From Kingdonia uniflora (taxonomy: Eukaryota; Streptophyta; Magnoliopsida; Ranunculales; Circaeasteraceae), in contig JACGCM010001546.1 in assembly GCA_014058105.1 (NCBI GenBank), positions 434,001-498,000 on the forward strand: DNA of 64,000 bases. The letters are read 5' to 3'. Under the pieces are notes generated by a model that was not told the DNA's origin, did not search any database, and worked only from the letters and a program-made list of their open reading frames with translations. The position numbers were made by a program, and so were the translations under genes. Within the stretch, counting starts at the first letter, position 1, and every line of letters starts with the position of its first letter. Below, one piece after another: positions 22,106-34,089 of this stretch.

Positions 22106-22534
22106 TTATGACGTTAATGTTGGGGTCGATAATACTTCGATCTTGAGATATCGAGCTTCTGAGCTAAAGACTCCTGCAAGATATGCGAGGGAATCAGAAT
22201 GTCTATTTTCTCTGTGCGGTAAATGTTTGATAGAAATTTTATTGAATCTACTCATTCTGTTGGCTACTACGGCTGCATAATCTATCATTTTTCCATTCTT
22301 CTAAAAAAATTTTGTGTAGTGGTTTACGATGACTAAAGAATCCGTGTATCCGTACAACTCAGATACTTTAATCTCAAGAGCCATATCTAGACCGTGAATC
22401 ATCGCCTCATACTCGGTTGTATTGTTGGTAGCTTTGAAATTTAGCTGGATTGCCTTTTCAATTCTATCATTAGAAGGTGTGGTTAACACGATTTCGATAC
22501 CTGATCTTGTAGGTCTAGAGGATTCATAAGTCAA
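22106..22534 (-). pseudogene. Tat second (archaeal-type) RNase H, broken
   Basis: Minus-strand frames read SGIEIVLTTPSNDRIEKAI, LNFKATNNTTEYEAMIHGLD, a YGYTDSLVIVNHY strand and, after a frame break near 22290, IKHLPHRENRHSDSLAYLAG. This is the extra RNase H typical of Tat elements, lying between the RT-linked RNase H and the integrase. Confidence 0.88.
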
Positions 22535-22559
22535 AAGACGTCATCCCTTTTGAGTTATC

Positions 22560-23975
22560 CAGTCTACTTTTTCTTTGACCTGTTCTTCATGAATCTATGT
22601 GATGTCTTCTTCCTAATCAGGATCTTCTACGGGGAAGTTTGTAAGGAAATCTGCTATGGCCTGACCCTTTTCAGAATGTTTAGGTTCAAAGCGGATGTCA
22701 TGCTCGCCAAGAGCGACTGACCATTGCTAGACTCGTCTAAATTTTTCTCGTTTGGATAAGATTTCACGCATAGGGTAGTTAGTTACTACTCGTACTGAGT
22801 GGGTTTGAAAATATTATCTCAATTTGTGTGAGGTGTAGACGAGAGCTAAAAGTAATTTCTCGACCTTGCTGTATCAGGATTCTGCTGGAGTTAGAGTTTT
22901 ACTGATGAAGTAGACAGGCTTCTCGGTCTTCTCTTCGAGTCGAATGAAAACAAAACTCAATGATTCTTCAGTAACTGTAAGGTAAATGGTGAGCTCTTCC
23001 CCTTTGCTAGGTGCATTCATCACTGGTGGTGAACCCAAGTAAAGTTTAAGTTGCTAAAATACTGATTCGCACTCTGTTGTCCATTCGATCTCGGGGTCCT
23101 TATTAGATTTTTGTTTTGTTGTCCCTTCACATAATAAGTTGAACAACCATCAACAGCAATCGGAGGATTTTGAAACAAAATGGTTTATTACGGTAATCTT
23201 GCCTACTAACTTCAAGATGCCCTTCTTCATTTTCGGAGAAGACATAGTTAAGAATGCGCGAATACGATCTAGATCAGCTTCAATACCGCGTTTGCTGATT
23301 AAGTGGCCTAAAAATTTCTCTGACTGGACTCCGAACTGACATTTGTCAGGGTTGAGCCACATCTTGTAGAGACGGAGAATATCGAAAGCCGTGTGCGAAT
23401 CTATTATATGGTCTTCCTTCTTAAGACTTTTACAAAGCATATCGTCTATATAAACCTTTATTATTTTTCCAAGGTGATCTTTGAACATCTGGGTCATTAA
23501 TCGCTGATAAGTAGCTCCAGTGTTCTTGAGACCGAATGTCATGACTTTATAGCAGTATAGGTCGTACTCTGTAATGAAAGCTATTTTCTCTTGATCGTCA
23601 GGTAGCATAGATATTTGGTTGTATCCAGACGCAGCATCCATCATGGACAGTAGCTTGTGTCATGATGTAGAATCGAGCAGGTTATTTTTGACAGGGAATG
23701 GAAAACTGTCTTTTAGAGTATATCTATTCAAGTTGGTGAAATCCACGCACACCCTGATCTTCCCGTTCTTCTTCGGTACTACTACAATATTCGATATCCA
23801 TTCCGGATAATTGGTTTTTCGGATAAAACCAACTTTGATGAGTTTTTCGATTTCTTTGTTGACTTCGTCTCGAAGTCTCGGTGTTAAAGTCTTATGTCTT
23901 TGTTTGGTAGCTACAACATTTTCCTTCAAGTTGAGCTTGTGACAGGCCAGGTTCGAATCGATACTCGGCATCTTG
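22560..23975 (-). pseudogene. Tat reverse transcriptase and first RNase H, broken
   Basis: RT: 23971-23660 (EWISNIVVVPKKNGKIRVCV, VDFTNLNRYTLKDSFPFP), then 23644-23150 with the catalytic YIDDM box and CQFGVQSEKFLGHLIS. The first RNase H follows at about 23110-22560 with several stops (pieces resembling VYFISKTLTPAE, then the RFEPKHSEKGQAIADFL tail). It would copy element RNA into DNA and remove the RNA strand. Confidence 0.88.
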
Positions 23976-24297
23976 TGAAACGTCCAAGTGAAGGCATAAC
24001 TGTTTTCTTAAGGAACTGGATGATAGTGTCGCGCTTTACTGAGGGCAGATGAGTGCCAATATATGTCCCGCGCTTGGGTCCACTAATTTTAACGTACTCT
24101 GTAGTTTCTGCGTCGGACAGATGTTGCTCTGCAGAGTTGACTGTATAGTTCTCTGTAATGTTTCCTATTGTCTTTTGTAATTGCTATACTAGTTGATGTT
24201 CTGAAGGTTCTGGCCCAATGACGACAGAATTTTCGCACTCTCGTGTTAATTTATGACTTCCTTTTATCTCGTAAATGCTACCTTCCCATTCAAAATG

Positions 24298-24957
24298 TCA
24301 TGCCAGGTGATAGGTCGATGGAATAGCGTGCATATTGTGTAACCAACAATGTCTCATTATCCCCAGGTAACGAGATTTTGTATTAATGACGTAAAAGACA
24401 ACGCCGAGTATTACCGGTCCTGCGGTGATAGGAAGTACAATCTTTCCTACACGTTCCTCCCTAGATCTATTGAAACCATAAATATTAACATCGCTGGGTT
24501 GGACCTTATTGGCCAAACCCATCTGATCGATCGTGCTCTGAAAAAGGAGTTCGATAGTGCTGCCAGTGTCTACCATCATCGTATGAAGCACCATATTCCG
24601 TATTTTCAACATGATCACCAAGGCATCATGGTGAGGATAGTTGACATACCGAACATCGCAATCATCGAAAGATATCCTAGTTCGCTGAGAGCTGGATACT
24701 GGAATTAAACGAGCTACTTTATCTTGCATGGATAAGTCGTGACATTGGGCGACATGCCTTCGTTTGTTCATGTTTGATTCTTTGACGACTTGGGTCTCCA
24801 CGTGATGGCAGAGCGAGATATGGTACAAATACTTTTTGGTTGTGGGCTCCTCGACTTGTGCAACTTCGGTGAGGCTTTTGTAACTCCCATTCTTATAACT
24901 CTCCACGTCCACTATGTATTTGTACATTCGTCCATTTGTGAAGATGTATTCCAACAA
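24298..24957 (-). pseudogene. Tat gag C-terminus and aspartic protease
   Basis: A 220-residue open segment. It begins in the gag C-terminal region (FTNGRMYKYIVD, preceded out of frame by an HHETEQC-type motif) and continues into a retroviral-type aspartic protease with an intact active-site motif, MMVDTGSTIELLF. The best-preserved open frame of the element. Confidence 0.85.
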
Positions 24958-25203
24958 CCGTTGTAAGGCAAAACATTGCTCTGTCTCATGATGTCGGACC
25001 TTATGGTAGACGCAGTATGATTTGTTCTCGATCGGTTGAAGGTATTGTGCATTGCAAAAGAATATGTTTTTCTATAATATAGGGTAGATGCTGGCTATAG
25101 TAACATTCATCTTTGGAAGATAAGGTTTCGACAAGTTACTCTCTTTTCAAGGTCGTTCGTCGTTGGATTTGGTTCGTTTCCTGTCTCCTCCTTGGTCTGG
25201 TGT

Positions 25204-25900
25204 CTAATTAAAATCAGAACAGTTTGACTGATCTCGAGCTGCCAGTATTAATTTTTGAGGTTTCTGCCTGTCGGACACCATCCGCTCTAGGTCAATGTAT
25301 CCGTTGACCTTTTCAATCATGTCTTCCAATGTTGTTGGTTTATTGAGGACGAGGTACTCCTTCATCCGGCCATCGACGAGTAAAGCGAAAATAATAATCT
25401 TCTGGTCGAGTCGATTTACTTTTTGGGCTAATTCCAAGAACTTTTTGGTAAACGTCTCGAGTTTTTCTCCTGACATCTGTTTGAGGCTAAAAAGAGAATA
25501 TATGTTCTCCTCTTTATCTCTGTTTTGCGAGTAATTCTTAATGAAGAGTTCATACAACTGTTCAAAAGTTATTATGGATTCTTTAGGCAGTGTGTAAAAC
25601 CATGGTAGGGGTTTGCCTAATAAGCTGGTAGGAAAGAGTTGGCATAGAATGTGGTTGGACGTGGAATGCAGGCCTAGAACGTCCTAGAACTCTTGAACGT
25701 GTTCCACTGGATTAGTTCATTTGTACTTTCAGATCTTCAGAGTATAAAACCCGGTGGGGACCTCACCATCCAATAGCTCTTGGGCGATCGGGCTCTTCTG
25801 TAATCTGTTGTGGATCCCTTTAGTCAGTATATGTGCTTCGAGCAATTCCTTGATTTGTTTTTTAACATGTTCCGGAGTGACATATTATTGAGCTGTGATG
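25204..25900 (-). pseudogene. Tat gag, broken
   Basis: The segment at 25557-25204 reads as the central retrotransposon gag domain (LKQMSGEKLETFTKKFLELA, LEDMIEKVNGYIDLERM). Upstream frames with stops supply LLGKPLPWFYTLP. Gag forms the virus-like particle. Confidence 0.85.
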
Positions 25901-26419
25901 GTTGGTCGTGTGACGTGCCATTCATCAGGGTTGTGGTTACCACTCCCTTCACTTAAACGTTATTTTGCGGGGACTCAAACTCTTCGAGGTAGATTTTCAG
26001 TTTGTCTGACTCCCTCCGGGCTGCCATCTACTTCTTGTTGGATCTCCTGGATCGAGATGGGCTCCATTCCCTATTGTTGATGGTTAGATCGAAGTGCACC
26101 TCATGTGTGAATGCCCTTCGGAGGAGGTCTAATTCTGTCATGAACAAAAATCTGCGAGCCCTCAGGTTGTATGGCTTTGTTCTTCTGGACGTCGACCTGC
26201 TGACCCTGTAAAACCTTCAACGCGCCCTGTACACTCACGAGTTATTATTCCAAGGCTGCACGCCTTTCTATCTCTGAGTTCAAAGTGGCCCTCAGGTCTG
26301 CTAAAGCTATATTTTCTTCCACTTGGACGATCGGCATGCTCTGACCTGGAGGCGATATTATGAGAAAAAAATGATCAGCGGTGTTTGAGATAATGGGTTT
26401 GAAAATTTTAATTCCTATA

Positions 26420-26431
26420 GACGGTGCCAAA
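26420..26431 (-). other. Primer-binding site of the Tat element
   Basis: Directly after the 5' LTR on the minus strand: TTTGGCACCGTC. The TGGCACCGTC part starts with the TGG expected to pair with a tRNA CCA end. Confidence 0.7.
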
Positions 26432-26997
26432 TGTAATAGCCTAATTCCGGGATCCGAACTTAGCCTTTACACTAAATGTATTCCGAACGTTCAAGAACAA
26501 TAGACTGTAAACGACAAGATGATTTAATGTGGAAAACCTTTGAATTAGGTTAAAAACCACGACCTCTCCTGAAGATTTTAAGAAAGTGATGATCTTATTG
26601 AGATTGCTAGTTTATTACAATGATCATTGTGAGATTGTAGGATGATAGAGTAAGAACTTTTATATGGCAAATGTTTCGTCCTTCATCTGCAGTTTTCCAG
26701 GTCTTCTTGTAGGTCCTCTAATATGACTGTTTGACGACCATAAAGTCCCTTAATGATGGATGTTACAAAGTGAGTGTGAGATAATCTTTGACCATATTGT
26801 GTAACATTCTGACTTTTGCTACTGTACAATGGCTCTATTGCTGAATGTGTGCTTCGTGCAAGTCAAATTGTTGGTGTAGAGGTCGAAAGTGATGTCTCGA
26901 ACTGAGGAAAGTTTGGTTACGTCTTTAGTTGTTCTTCTTGTGTGTTTATGAGATTGAGGATGAGGCTTGAGTCCGAGATACGAAATACGATATTACA
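26432..26997 (-). repeat. Tat 5' LTR, 566 bp
   Basis: On the minus strand it begins TGTAATATCGTATTTCG and ends GGCTATTACA, followed by the primer site. Outside it lies GAACA (26998-27002), which reads TGTTC in element sense, the same 5 bp that follow the 3' LTR at 37545-37549. The inverted partner is at 36826-37544. Confidence 0.9.
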
Positions 26998-27692
26998 GAA
27001 CATGTGACAAAGAAATTGCAACCACACTCGCATTACAACCTTGATTTTGAGTACATTCACATGGTTCTGTACTTTGAGATGTGAACCTCTGCAAACCTCA
27101 TCAAACCAAATGCGAACCTCATTACAGTATGGAAGGGCAAGTTTCATTGATGAAGGGATAAATGAACCTTATACTTCTTGTACGAGTTTAAAGTAGAAAT
27201 ACATCATGAAGTCCGGGTTGACTGAATATTTTACTTTTATACTTGGTAAATTGTATGATTTCTATTTAGTTTAGGGTTTAGATGTTTGCAAAGCTTACTC
27301 TGGACCTTCTTTAAATTGTATACTCCAAACTACCTTAAGTATATTTGTAATGTTTACATTTTTTTATTTTTTTGCAACTATTCATTTGCGTTATTTTTGT
27401 ATTGTTCTACTGCTGATTGATATAGTGTTAAATAGAAACATAATTACTTGAATGGTAAATGTTTATGTTCTTTCTATTTCCTAAGTAATTTTATAACTCA
27501 TAAAATGTTATACTTCTATGGACAACTTGGTCTACAATTTGTTTTTCAAATAAATGAGTAAATCATCGTGAGTATAATTTTAGCTATTAAGATTAAATAT
27601 AAGAATAATTACAATGACTCAAAAATGTATATAAACAATTATAAAGCAAAAGGAATATGCACATTATTGGACACTTATTGTAATGCCAAAGG
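26998..27692. other. Former target flank inside the inverted segment
   Basis: About 690 bp of AT-rich sequence with no recognised gene. It is the original left flank of the Tat insertion, now inverted. It ends in GCCAAAGG (27685-27692), the reverse complement of the CCTTTGGC at 19208-19215. Confidence 0.7.
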
Positions 27693-27955
27693 TAGGGGTA
27701 TCAATTGGGTCGGGTCGGGTCGGGTCGACCCGTCACAGATCATCCCGGGTTCGGGCTGGGAAATACCAAACCTAAACCCGACCCATTTATTAAATGGGTC
27801 AGATTTGTGAACCCAAACCCGACCTGCTTATAATCGGGTTGACCCGAGCTGACCCATTAACCCGTATAAGTAAAAAAAAATTACAAAATACAAGTGAGAA
27901 TCGGATGATTAGAGGGTGATTGTGTAAACAATTAAAAATAAACAGTGAACAGTAA

Positions 27956-28474
27956 TGTAACACCCCGGCCGAGCGGGTATTGGAAAGGCGCCTAACCCAT
28001 TAGCGGTGACGGTAGCACCAATAGTTTAGTCCCACATTGCTTAAGATCCTGTCACGTGTATGGTCCTTAAGTTAAGATTTCACTCTACATGTCATCGAGG
28101 CATTTTCTTAGGAAGAAAAATCCTACACTGCTGGATAGCCGCAGTGATTAAATGGGAACAATATCGGTAATCGTAGAGTGGGGTCGTGACAAAATGGTAT
28201 CAGAGCCGATGACGGCTCGATCTTAAAGGTGGGGGGACTGTAACACCCCGGCTGAGCGGGTATTGGAAAGGTGCCTAACCCATTAGCGGTGACGGTAGCA
28301 CCAATAGTTTAGTCCCACATCGCTTAAGATCCTGCCACGTGTATGGTCCTTAAGTTAAGATTTCACTCTACATGTCATCGAGGCCTTTTCTTAGGAAGAA
28401 AAATCCTACACTGCTGGATAACCGCAGTGGTTAAGTGGGAACAATATCGGTAACCGTAGAGTGGGGTCGTGACA
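27956..28474 (+). mobile_element. TRIM: terminal-repeat retrotransposon in miniature, 519 bp
   Basis: Two 236-bp direct LTRs (27956-28191 and 28239-28474), both TGTAACACCCCGG...GGTCGTGACA, differing at about 9 positions. Between them are only 47 bp, with a tRNA-Met-type primer site TGGTATCAGAGCC (28195-28207) and a purine-rich tract AAAGGTGGGGGGA before the 3' LTR. The TSD is AGTAA (27951-27955 and 28475-28479). It has no coding and must be mobilised in trans. Confidence 0.95.
28195..28207 (+). other. TRIM primer-binding site
   Basis: TGGTATCAGAGCC, complementary to the 3' end of initiator tRNA-Met, starting 3 bp after the 5' LTR. Confidence 0.9.
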
Positions 28475-29237
28475 AGTAAAGTGAAATCAAAAACTCACAT
28501 TTAGTAAATGATAACAATCCACAAAAAATACACAAATTAGAAAAAGAGATTTGAAGAGAGAATATTCATCAGAGAGTGAGAGAAAGAGAAAATAATTGAA
28601 CAAAAGTTTAACCTATGAGATTGCTAAAGAGTATCAAAGTCATTGGGATCGAATGACCCTTCACTCCAAAACAAAGAGAGAACTTCATAGAGAATTTAAC
28701 AATTAAACACTTTTGAAGAAACATTAAAGGAAAAACTAAAAATTCGTAGTTCGAATAATCAAGATCTCGTTGGTGAAAAACATCTATTTAAAAAAGTATA
28801 ATCAAATAGAGGAGAATGAAGTAATTGTTACCATCTTTGTTCAAATGGTGTTTTTCAGCAAGAATTGGTTAGAGTATAATATTAAATTATATTTAAGTTA
28901 AACGGGTTCGCGAGTCAACCCGAACCCATGACAGTGAAACTCGAACCCAACCCGTTATCTAAACGGGTTAGTTGGGTCGACCCAAAACCCAAAAATATAT
29001 AAACCCAAACCCGTGAAATTCGGGTCAGGGTCGTGTTGGGTTAACGGGTTCGGGTCAAATTGCCACCCCTATATACCACTTTGGCCGAACCGATCACATA
29101 TCGCGCTGTTTTCCATACATTATCGTTGGTACTTCATATGGTTAGTATGGTTAACTGTTTTGTCCTTAACTATTGCTTCATGCATCTATATTGTTATTCT
29201 TTTTGCATGTACATACAACATAATCATATTCTTCACT

Positions 29238-32200
29238 CCTCGCTAGAGCTATCACTTTAAATGTTACCTGTATTAGAAGGTCCTACCACGTCCCTTACAT
29301 CACTTCTACGTAACTTCTGACGCATGAATTTTGGCATTCTCCCCACAACAATCTTATTTCCCTTTCTAACCATTATCTATTTAAACGATCCAATTTTAGA
29401 AATCATGGGTTCTAAATATACAGATCGGATTACCTCCATCTCACATTCTGTACCTTGAGCACTCAAACCATCATATACCCTCTGACTTTCAACTTCCAAT
29501 CTTTTCAATTCAGCCGCAAAGAACGATATTACCGCAACCATCTCCCTCTCGTGACTACCACCTGCCTCATTTTTTCACCTGCTTACTGAAAAGGAGTTCA
29601 CTCAATTTATGTTGCGCTTCCTTCAGTGCGCTTTCCAGTTACGTACAACGATCATCCACTCGTCGCTTTGCTCGGTACACATCCGAATTCTGAGCTTCCA
29701 GCACTGTCATAAATTCGTCCATATGATAAATAAAAGATATCAAAATTTCATAACCAGCACATTCTACCCTCTTCGAATCATAACTTATCTCTAACAACAA
29801 CATATCCTCATCTAGCTTCATATTCACGCTTCAAAGTCATTCATTTTTGGACTGATATTCCAGTATGTCCAGATGCTGCGACTGCACAGTCCGCTCTAGC
29901 TCACATATTTTGTTCCAATCCTTTTTTATGACTTCATTTTGTTCTGACGACCTTACCTCATACTTATGAGCACGAACTCAAACATCGCTTATCTCAACCT
30001 CAAGCTTATTAACTTGGAACTGCAACTCTTTTACATTATTTCCTTCCCCCTCCAAAGTGACCAGTAGTTCTGTAATTTGCGTTCGCGCAGATAACACTTC
30101 AGCATCTCTATGACTAGTTCATCCCGAGCTACTTCCAACAATAACATCCTTTTGTCTTATCTCCTCTTTTAAACTCTCTATCCTTCTCAAATTGATAACC
30201 AATGCTGCATCTTTCTCTCGTAGAGTATCAGTTAGGAGGGTTACTGCATTTCGTTCTTCCGATATCTCCGCCCTCAATTTTTCTTCTACTTCAGTAACAC
30301 TATCTCGGGCACTCTGACTCGATCTTAGCTCAACGCTCATTTGTTCATTCTTGGCACGTAATGCATCGCACTGACTTTGTATAACAGCCAGATTAACCTA
30401 TCACAGCAGATTATATTTATAATAGTTCTTCATAACAACAAAGTACATATAACAGTTCACAAGGTTACATCAAGAACGTGGCATCTCAGTAAGTCAGATA
30501 CGTCATTCTGTTCTAACAACAAACAAATTATATTTTTCATCAAATAGTACGAAAGACTGATTATAAGAAGACAAGAATACTCTATTTGCGACTCTTCTGG
30601 ACATAAGACGATTGCCGATTGTCCCTCACCATCTTCTTATTCGGCACCTGCACCTCTACCGGCGTGGTAAAGGTCACAACCTTTGGTTGACGTTGTTTAC
30701 ACCGCGTTCGAGGTATCAGATTATCAACCTTCTCCTTTTTTGATGACTCCTCCCACGACCTAGGAATGGGCTGATCACCAACAATTCTTCCTTCACCTCG
30801 GGTAAACCACAGGTTTTTTGGCTTGACATTTTCAACTTCAAAATCTTTCCCACATTTCGTCACGAACTTCCTAAATTCGTTCTCTACTCTAGCTAGTTCC
30901 CCCCATAAAACTCGATAACACTATCTATATGACGGTCATGCTTTGTTCGAGCAGTGACTTTTGCCCGCGAGGGATAAAGGTGCTCATTCAGTATCATTTA
31001 CGCTTTATGCAACCACCGGCGCGTGTTTTTCAGTAATATAACTAAAACCCTCACATCCGCCTCTACCTTTATTCGAACAGCCACTTCTTTCGACAGCCGT
31101 GTTGCTAAAGACATTTTTTGCTCCTCGTGCTGCGATAGCTCGTCCTGTAATATCCTTAATTTACCCTTTTATTGCTTTTGGACTACTATTTGCTCTTTCC
31201 TTACCCGGAAAAATACAATTCTCATGGCCCTCCGATCCTACATAAAGCCAAACACATTAGACAAAGGTTCTACATCACCCCATACAACAGACACACCAGC
31301 TTGAGCAAAATATTTTTTCGCCTCTGAACTATGGCGATTGCGTGTTTCTTGAGCTAAAAACATAACCCGAGCTGGGTCCGGAACTACACCTCTATCCCTC
31401 AAAAGCTCTACATACGCCTCTTTTAACCCTCGTTCAATATCTACTTCGACCTCAAAATACAAAGTCAAAGTTAATAACATACTCTGACACCTCGCCTTAT
31501 CACTTGGGTCATTAAAACAAGTCAGTTCTTTTGGCTTTCGAACTAATATCCCCCTTTCCTCTTCCTTTCTTAACATCTTGTCTCTATCTACTTTTATCTT
31601 AGCGTATTTACATTAAAGATCATATAACACTTTAAATGTTTTCTCTGAATTCAACTTAAATTGTCTTCTCTCATATTCAGTTTTGTTAAGTACCTGTTGA
31701 ATACGGGTCACGGAGTCCCTCACTCTACTCAACGACTTCTCCAATTCGGAATTTGTTTTTCTCAAACGCTCTATCTTCTACACAGATTACATATATCTTG
31801 TTTCAATACAACCATTCACGAAAACATATTTTAAAAACAACACTCAAATGAAAACAATGTACAATTATACAAAGTATTAACTCTTCTAAATTAAATGAAC
31901 TGAAAAACTGAAGATGGGATACTACAAAACATTTAAAGGGGCTTGCTAATGTATACCTCAGAAGAAGATTTCAGCATCTTCCCCGGAGAGGAAACTGTTT
32001 TATCATGTTCCAACAGAGGGTCCACTATTTTTTCCATAGTATGGACTGGCTCAGCACTGCCTGGAGGAAGGTTTGACACTTTTTCAGGCGTACTAGCAGC
32101 ATTACCAGCCATCTCTTCCTACTCAGCAAGGAACTCAACCTCAGCATATCTACCATTCCAGGTCAGCTCCACATCATCAACACTCAATCCAAAATAATAG

Positions 32201-34020
32201 TACGATTTGATAAAGTGGTCTCTTTCCACAAAGACTTCTGCAACCGCATCAGACATGAGCTTGTCATGCTTTAACAACTCATTAAACTACTCTATAGCTG
32301 CGGTAGCATCTGCAACCCTCCTCTCTTTCTCAAACTGAAGGTCACCCTCGAGATCTTTCACGCGAGCTGACTGAGCCTCGAACTTCACCGTCAAAACATC
32401 AAATTTATGGCCCCTCTTATCCAGACATTGTCTTACACCCTTCATCAGCGTTGAGAACTGCCAATACAAAAGAAAGAAGAGTCAGTTAAAAAATTTCACT
32501 TAGTTCAAAGGTCGCATCAAGTAACAGTTTTCAACCACATACCACGAACGTATGTTTCAGGTACTCATCCTCGAGCTACTGCGTGTTCGTCCCGGCCATA
32601 TGACAGTACCTCCGCTCCAACTCTTACATCTTGGCCACAATATAAGGGTTAGTTCGGTGACTGTCCTCCTCCAAAAGCTATTTTCCTTTCAGCAAACTCT
32701 TCTCAACACCCCCAAGCGTAGACACGCTCACTTTAGGTTTTTCCTGCACGCCACCAGCAGTAGGCTTTGCAATCTTTTGTTCTGCAGGCACAACCTCAGC
32801 AGGTGAGGTACTTTGTTGCTCTGGCTTTCAATCTTTACGAGTGACTCGTTTGGTCGTCTGAGGTACAAATGGTGGAGGACTAAGCAAGTCAGCAATGGTC
32901 TTTACAGCTTTACCCTCAGCCATAACTCATTTTTCTCGAGCGAGCTAAACTTTTGGCACTACTAAATCTACTCTTTTGTGTCTTCAGATACCCAATTCAC
33001 TGAGTACCTTTGTTAGCTCATCCTGATCGCGAGCAACATAATCAAACAGATTGGCCTTATCCGGAGTAGCCAACTGTTTGGGCTCTGCCAATAAAAAGGA
33101 ACAAAACATCAGTTCAACAACATGCGAACATAATTATCGACTATTCGAAGGTTGGTCAACATTACTTACTCGGATTATAATATCTATGGTTCAGCTCGAG
33201 CGCTGGTTCATCTGGAACCAATAAACAGTTATCCTCAACCTACACCAGGTGGTCGTTTTATGGTCTACCCGCAGATTCAAAATCAAATAACTTCGCCCTA
33301 GCCAAATCACTATACAGGTAACCACTACCCCGACTCTCCATATACTTAAACTTATAAAACTTTAAAATATCTTCAGCTGTGAACTGCTTCGCAGCCCCTT
33401 CCTTCTTTCCTCTATTTCTCATTCAGTGCCTCACATACCCTCATCATCTCATACACATTCCCATTCAACTGGGCAGGGCATCACTGTAACACATTCATGA
33501 CCCCTTTCTGAAAATAGGTCAGCAGAATTCTAAGGCCGTATACGACCTGATTCAAGAAACATAAAACCCCCCTACTTGGGCTTGATAACCCAAGCCCATT
33601 GTAATATGAGAGGTTAACCCCCTCACTAATACCCTTATCCTTCTTCCTATTTTTCAAATATGGAACTTGATAGTACGTTGCTTCCTCCTCTTTGTCAAAG
33701 ACGTAGGCTCTGAACTAGAGACCTTGGTCCTCCACATACCTCCCCCACTCACCTGGACATTTCTTTTTATTTCTCAAGTACTATTTCCCTATATCCACCC
33801 CCTCGGGGTATATGATAAGGACTCTCTCTTTCTCCCTTTCATCCTTTCTCTCTTTTACGCCCTCAGATCTACTGGGCCCCACCACCTCTATCGTCGTCCC
33901 TACACTATTAACAATTTCCTCCATTACATTACACTCGTCCCCCATTCGTGAAGACGATGTTTCTTCAGAACTGGACGACACTACAAATTTGCTAGCAGGA
34001 ATACTAGGTTTAGAACGCAT
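29238..34020 (-). pseudogene. Antisense ORF (aORF) of the Tat element, long coiled-coil protein, broken
   Basis: Minus-strand coding relic opposite to the element's own sense. It seems to start at the Met at 34020 (MRSKPSIPASKF, Ser-rich). It continues through YYNGLGLSSPSRGVLCFLNQ, CPAQLNGNVYEMMRVCEALN and SGYLYSDLARAKLFDFESAG (about 33780-33160). Then come Glu/Lys/Arg-rich coiled-coil segments (about 32469-32287, 31576-31238, 30340-30119) and ELKRLEVESQRVYDGL (about 29500). It resembles the 'putative gypsy type transposon' proteins (PF04195-like) that Tat elements carry antisense upstream of the 3' LTR; this is recognition from memory of the family's look. It has many stops. Function unknown. 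Confidence 0.6.
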
Positions 34021-34089
34021 ACTGAACCTACAGATACAGAGACATATTTTATCATTATTGCTACATTACAAACAGTACAAATAGACCCA

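Larger units (their letters stand above)
20079..26997 (-). mobile_element. Tat-lineage Ty3/gypsy retrotransposon, 5' part (inverted half)
   Basis: Read on the minus strand: 5' LTR (26997-26432), primer site, gag, protease, reverse transcriptase, RNase H, a second archaeal-type RNase H, and integrase, then tandem repeats. The second RNase H is diagnostic of the Tat lineage. All domains have stops and frameshifts. No 3' LTR follows; instead the sequence runs into the hAT-type element at 20070. The missing 3' part is at 29080-37544 on the other strand. Confidence 0.9.
27693..29071 (-). mobile_element. hAT-type non-autonomous element, copy 2 (right inversion breakpoint), interrupted by a TRIM
   Basis: The reverse-complement counterpart of 19216-20070 along its whole length. 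Total length is 1379 bp; removing the 524-bp TRIM insertion with one TSD leaves 855 bp, exactly the size of copy 1. Flanks are GCCAAAGG on the left and TATACCAC on the right. Confidence 0.88.
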
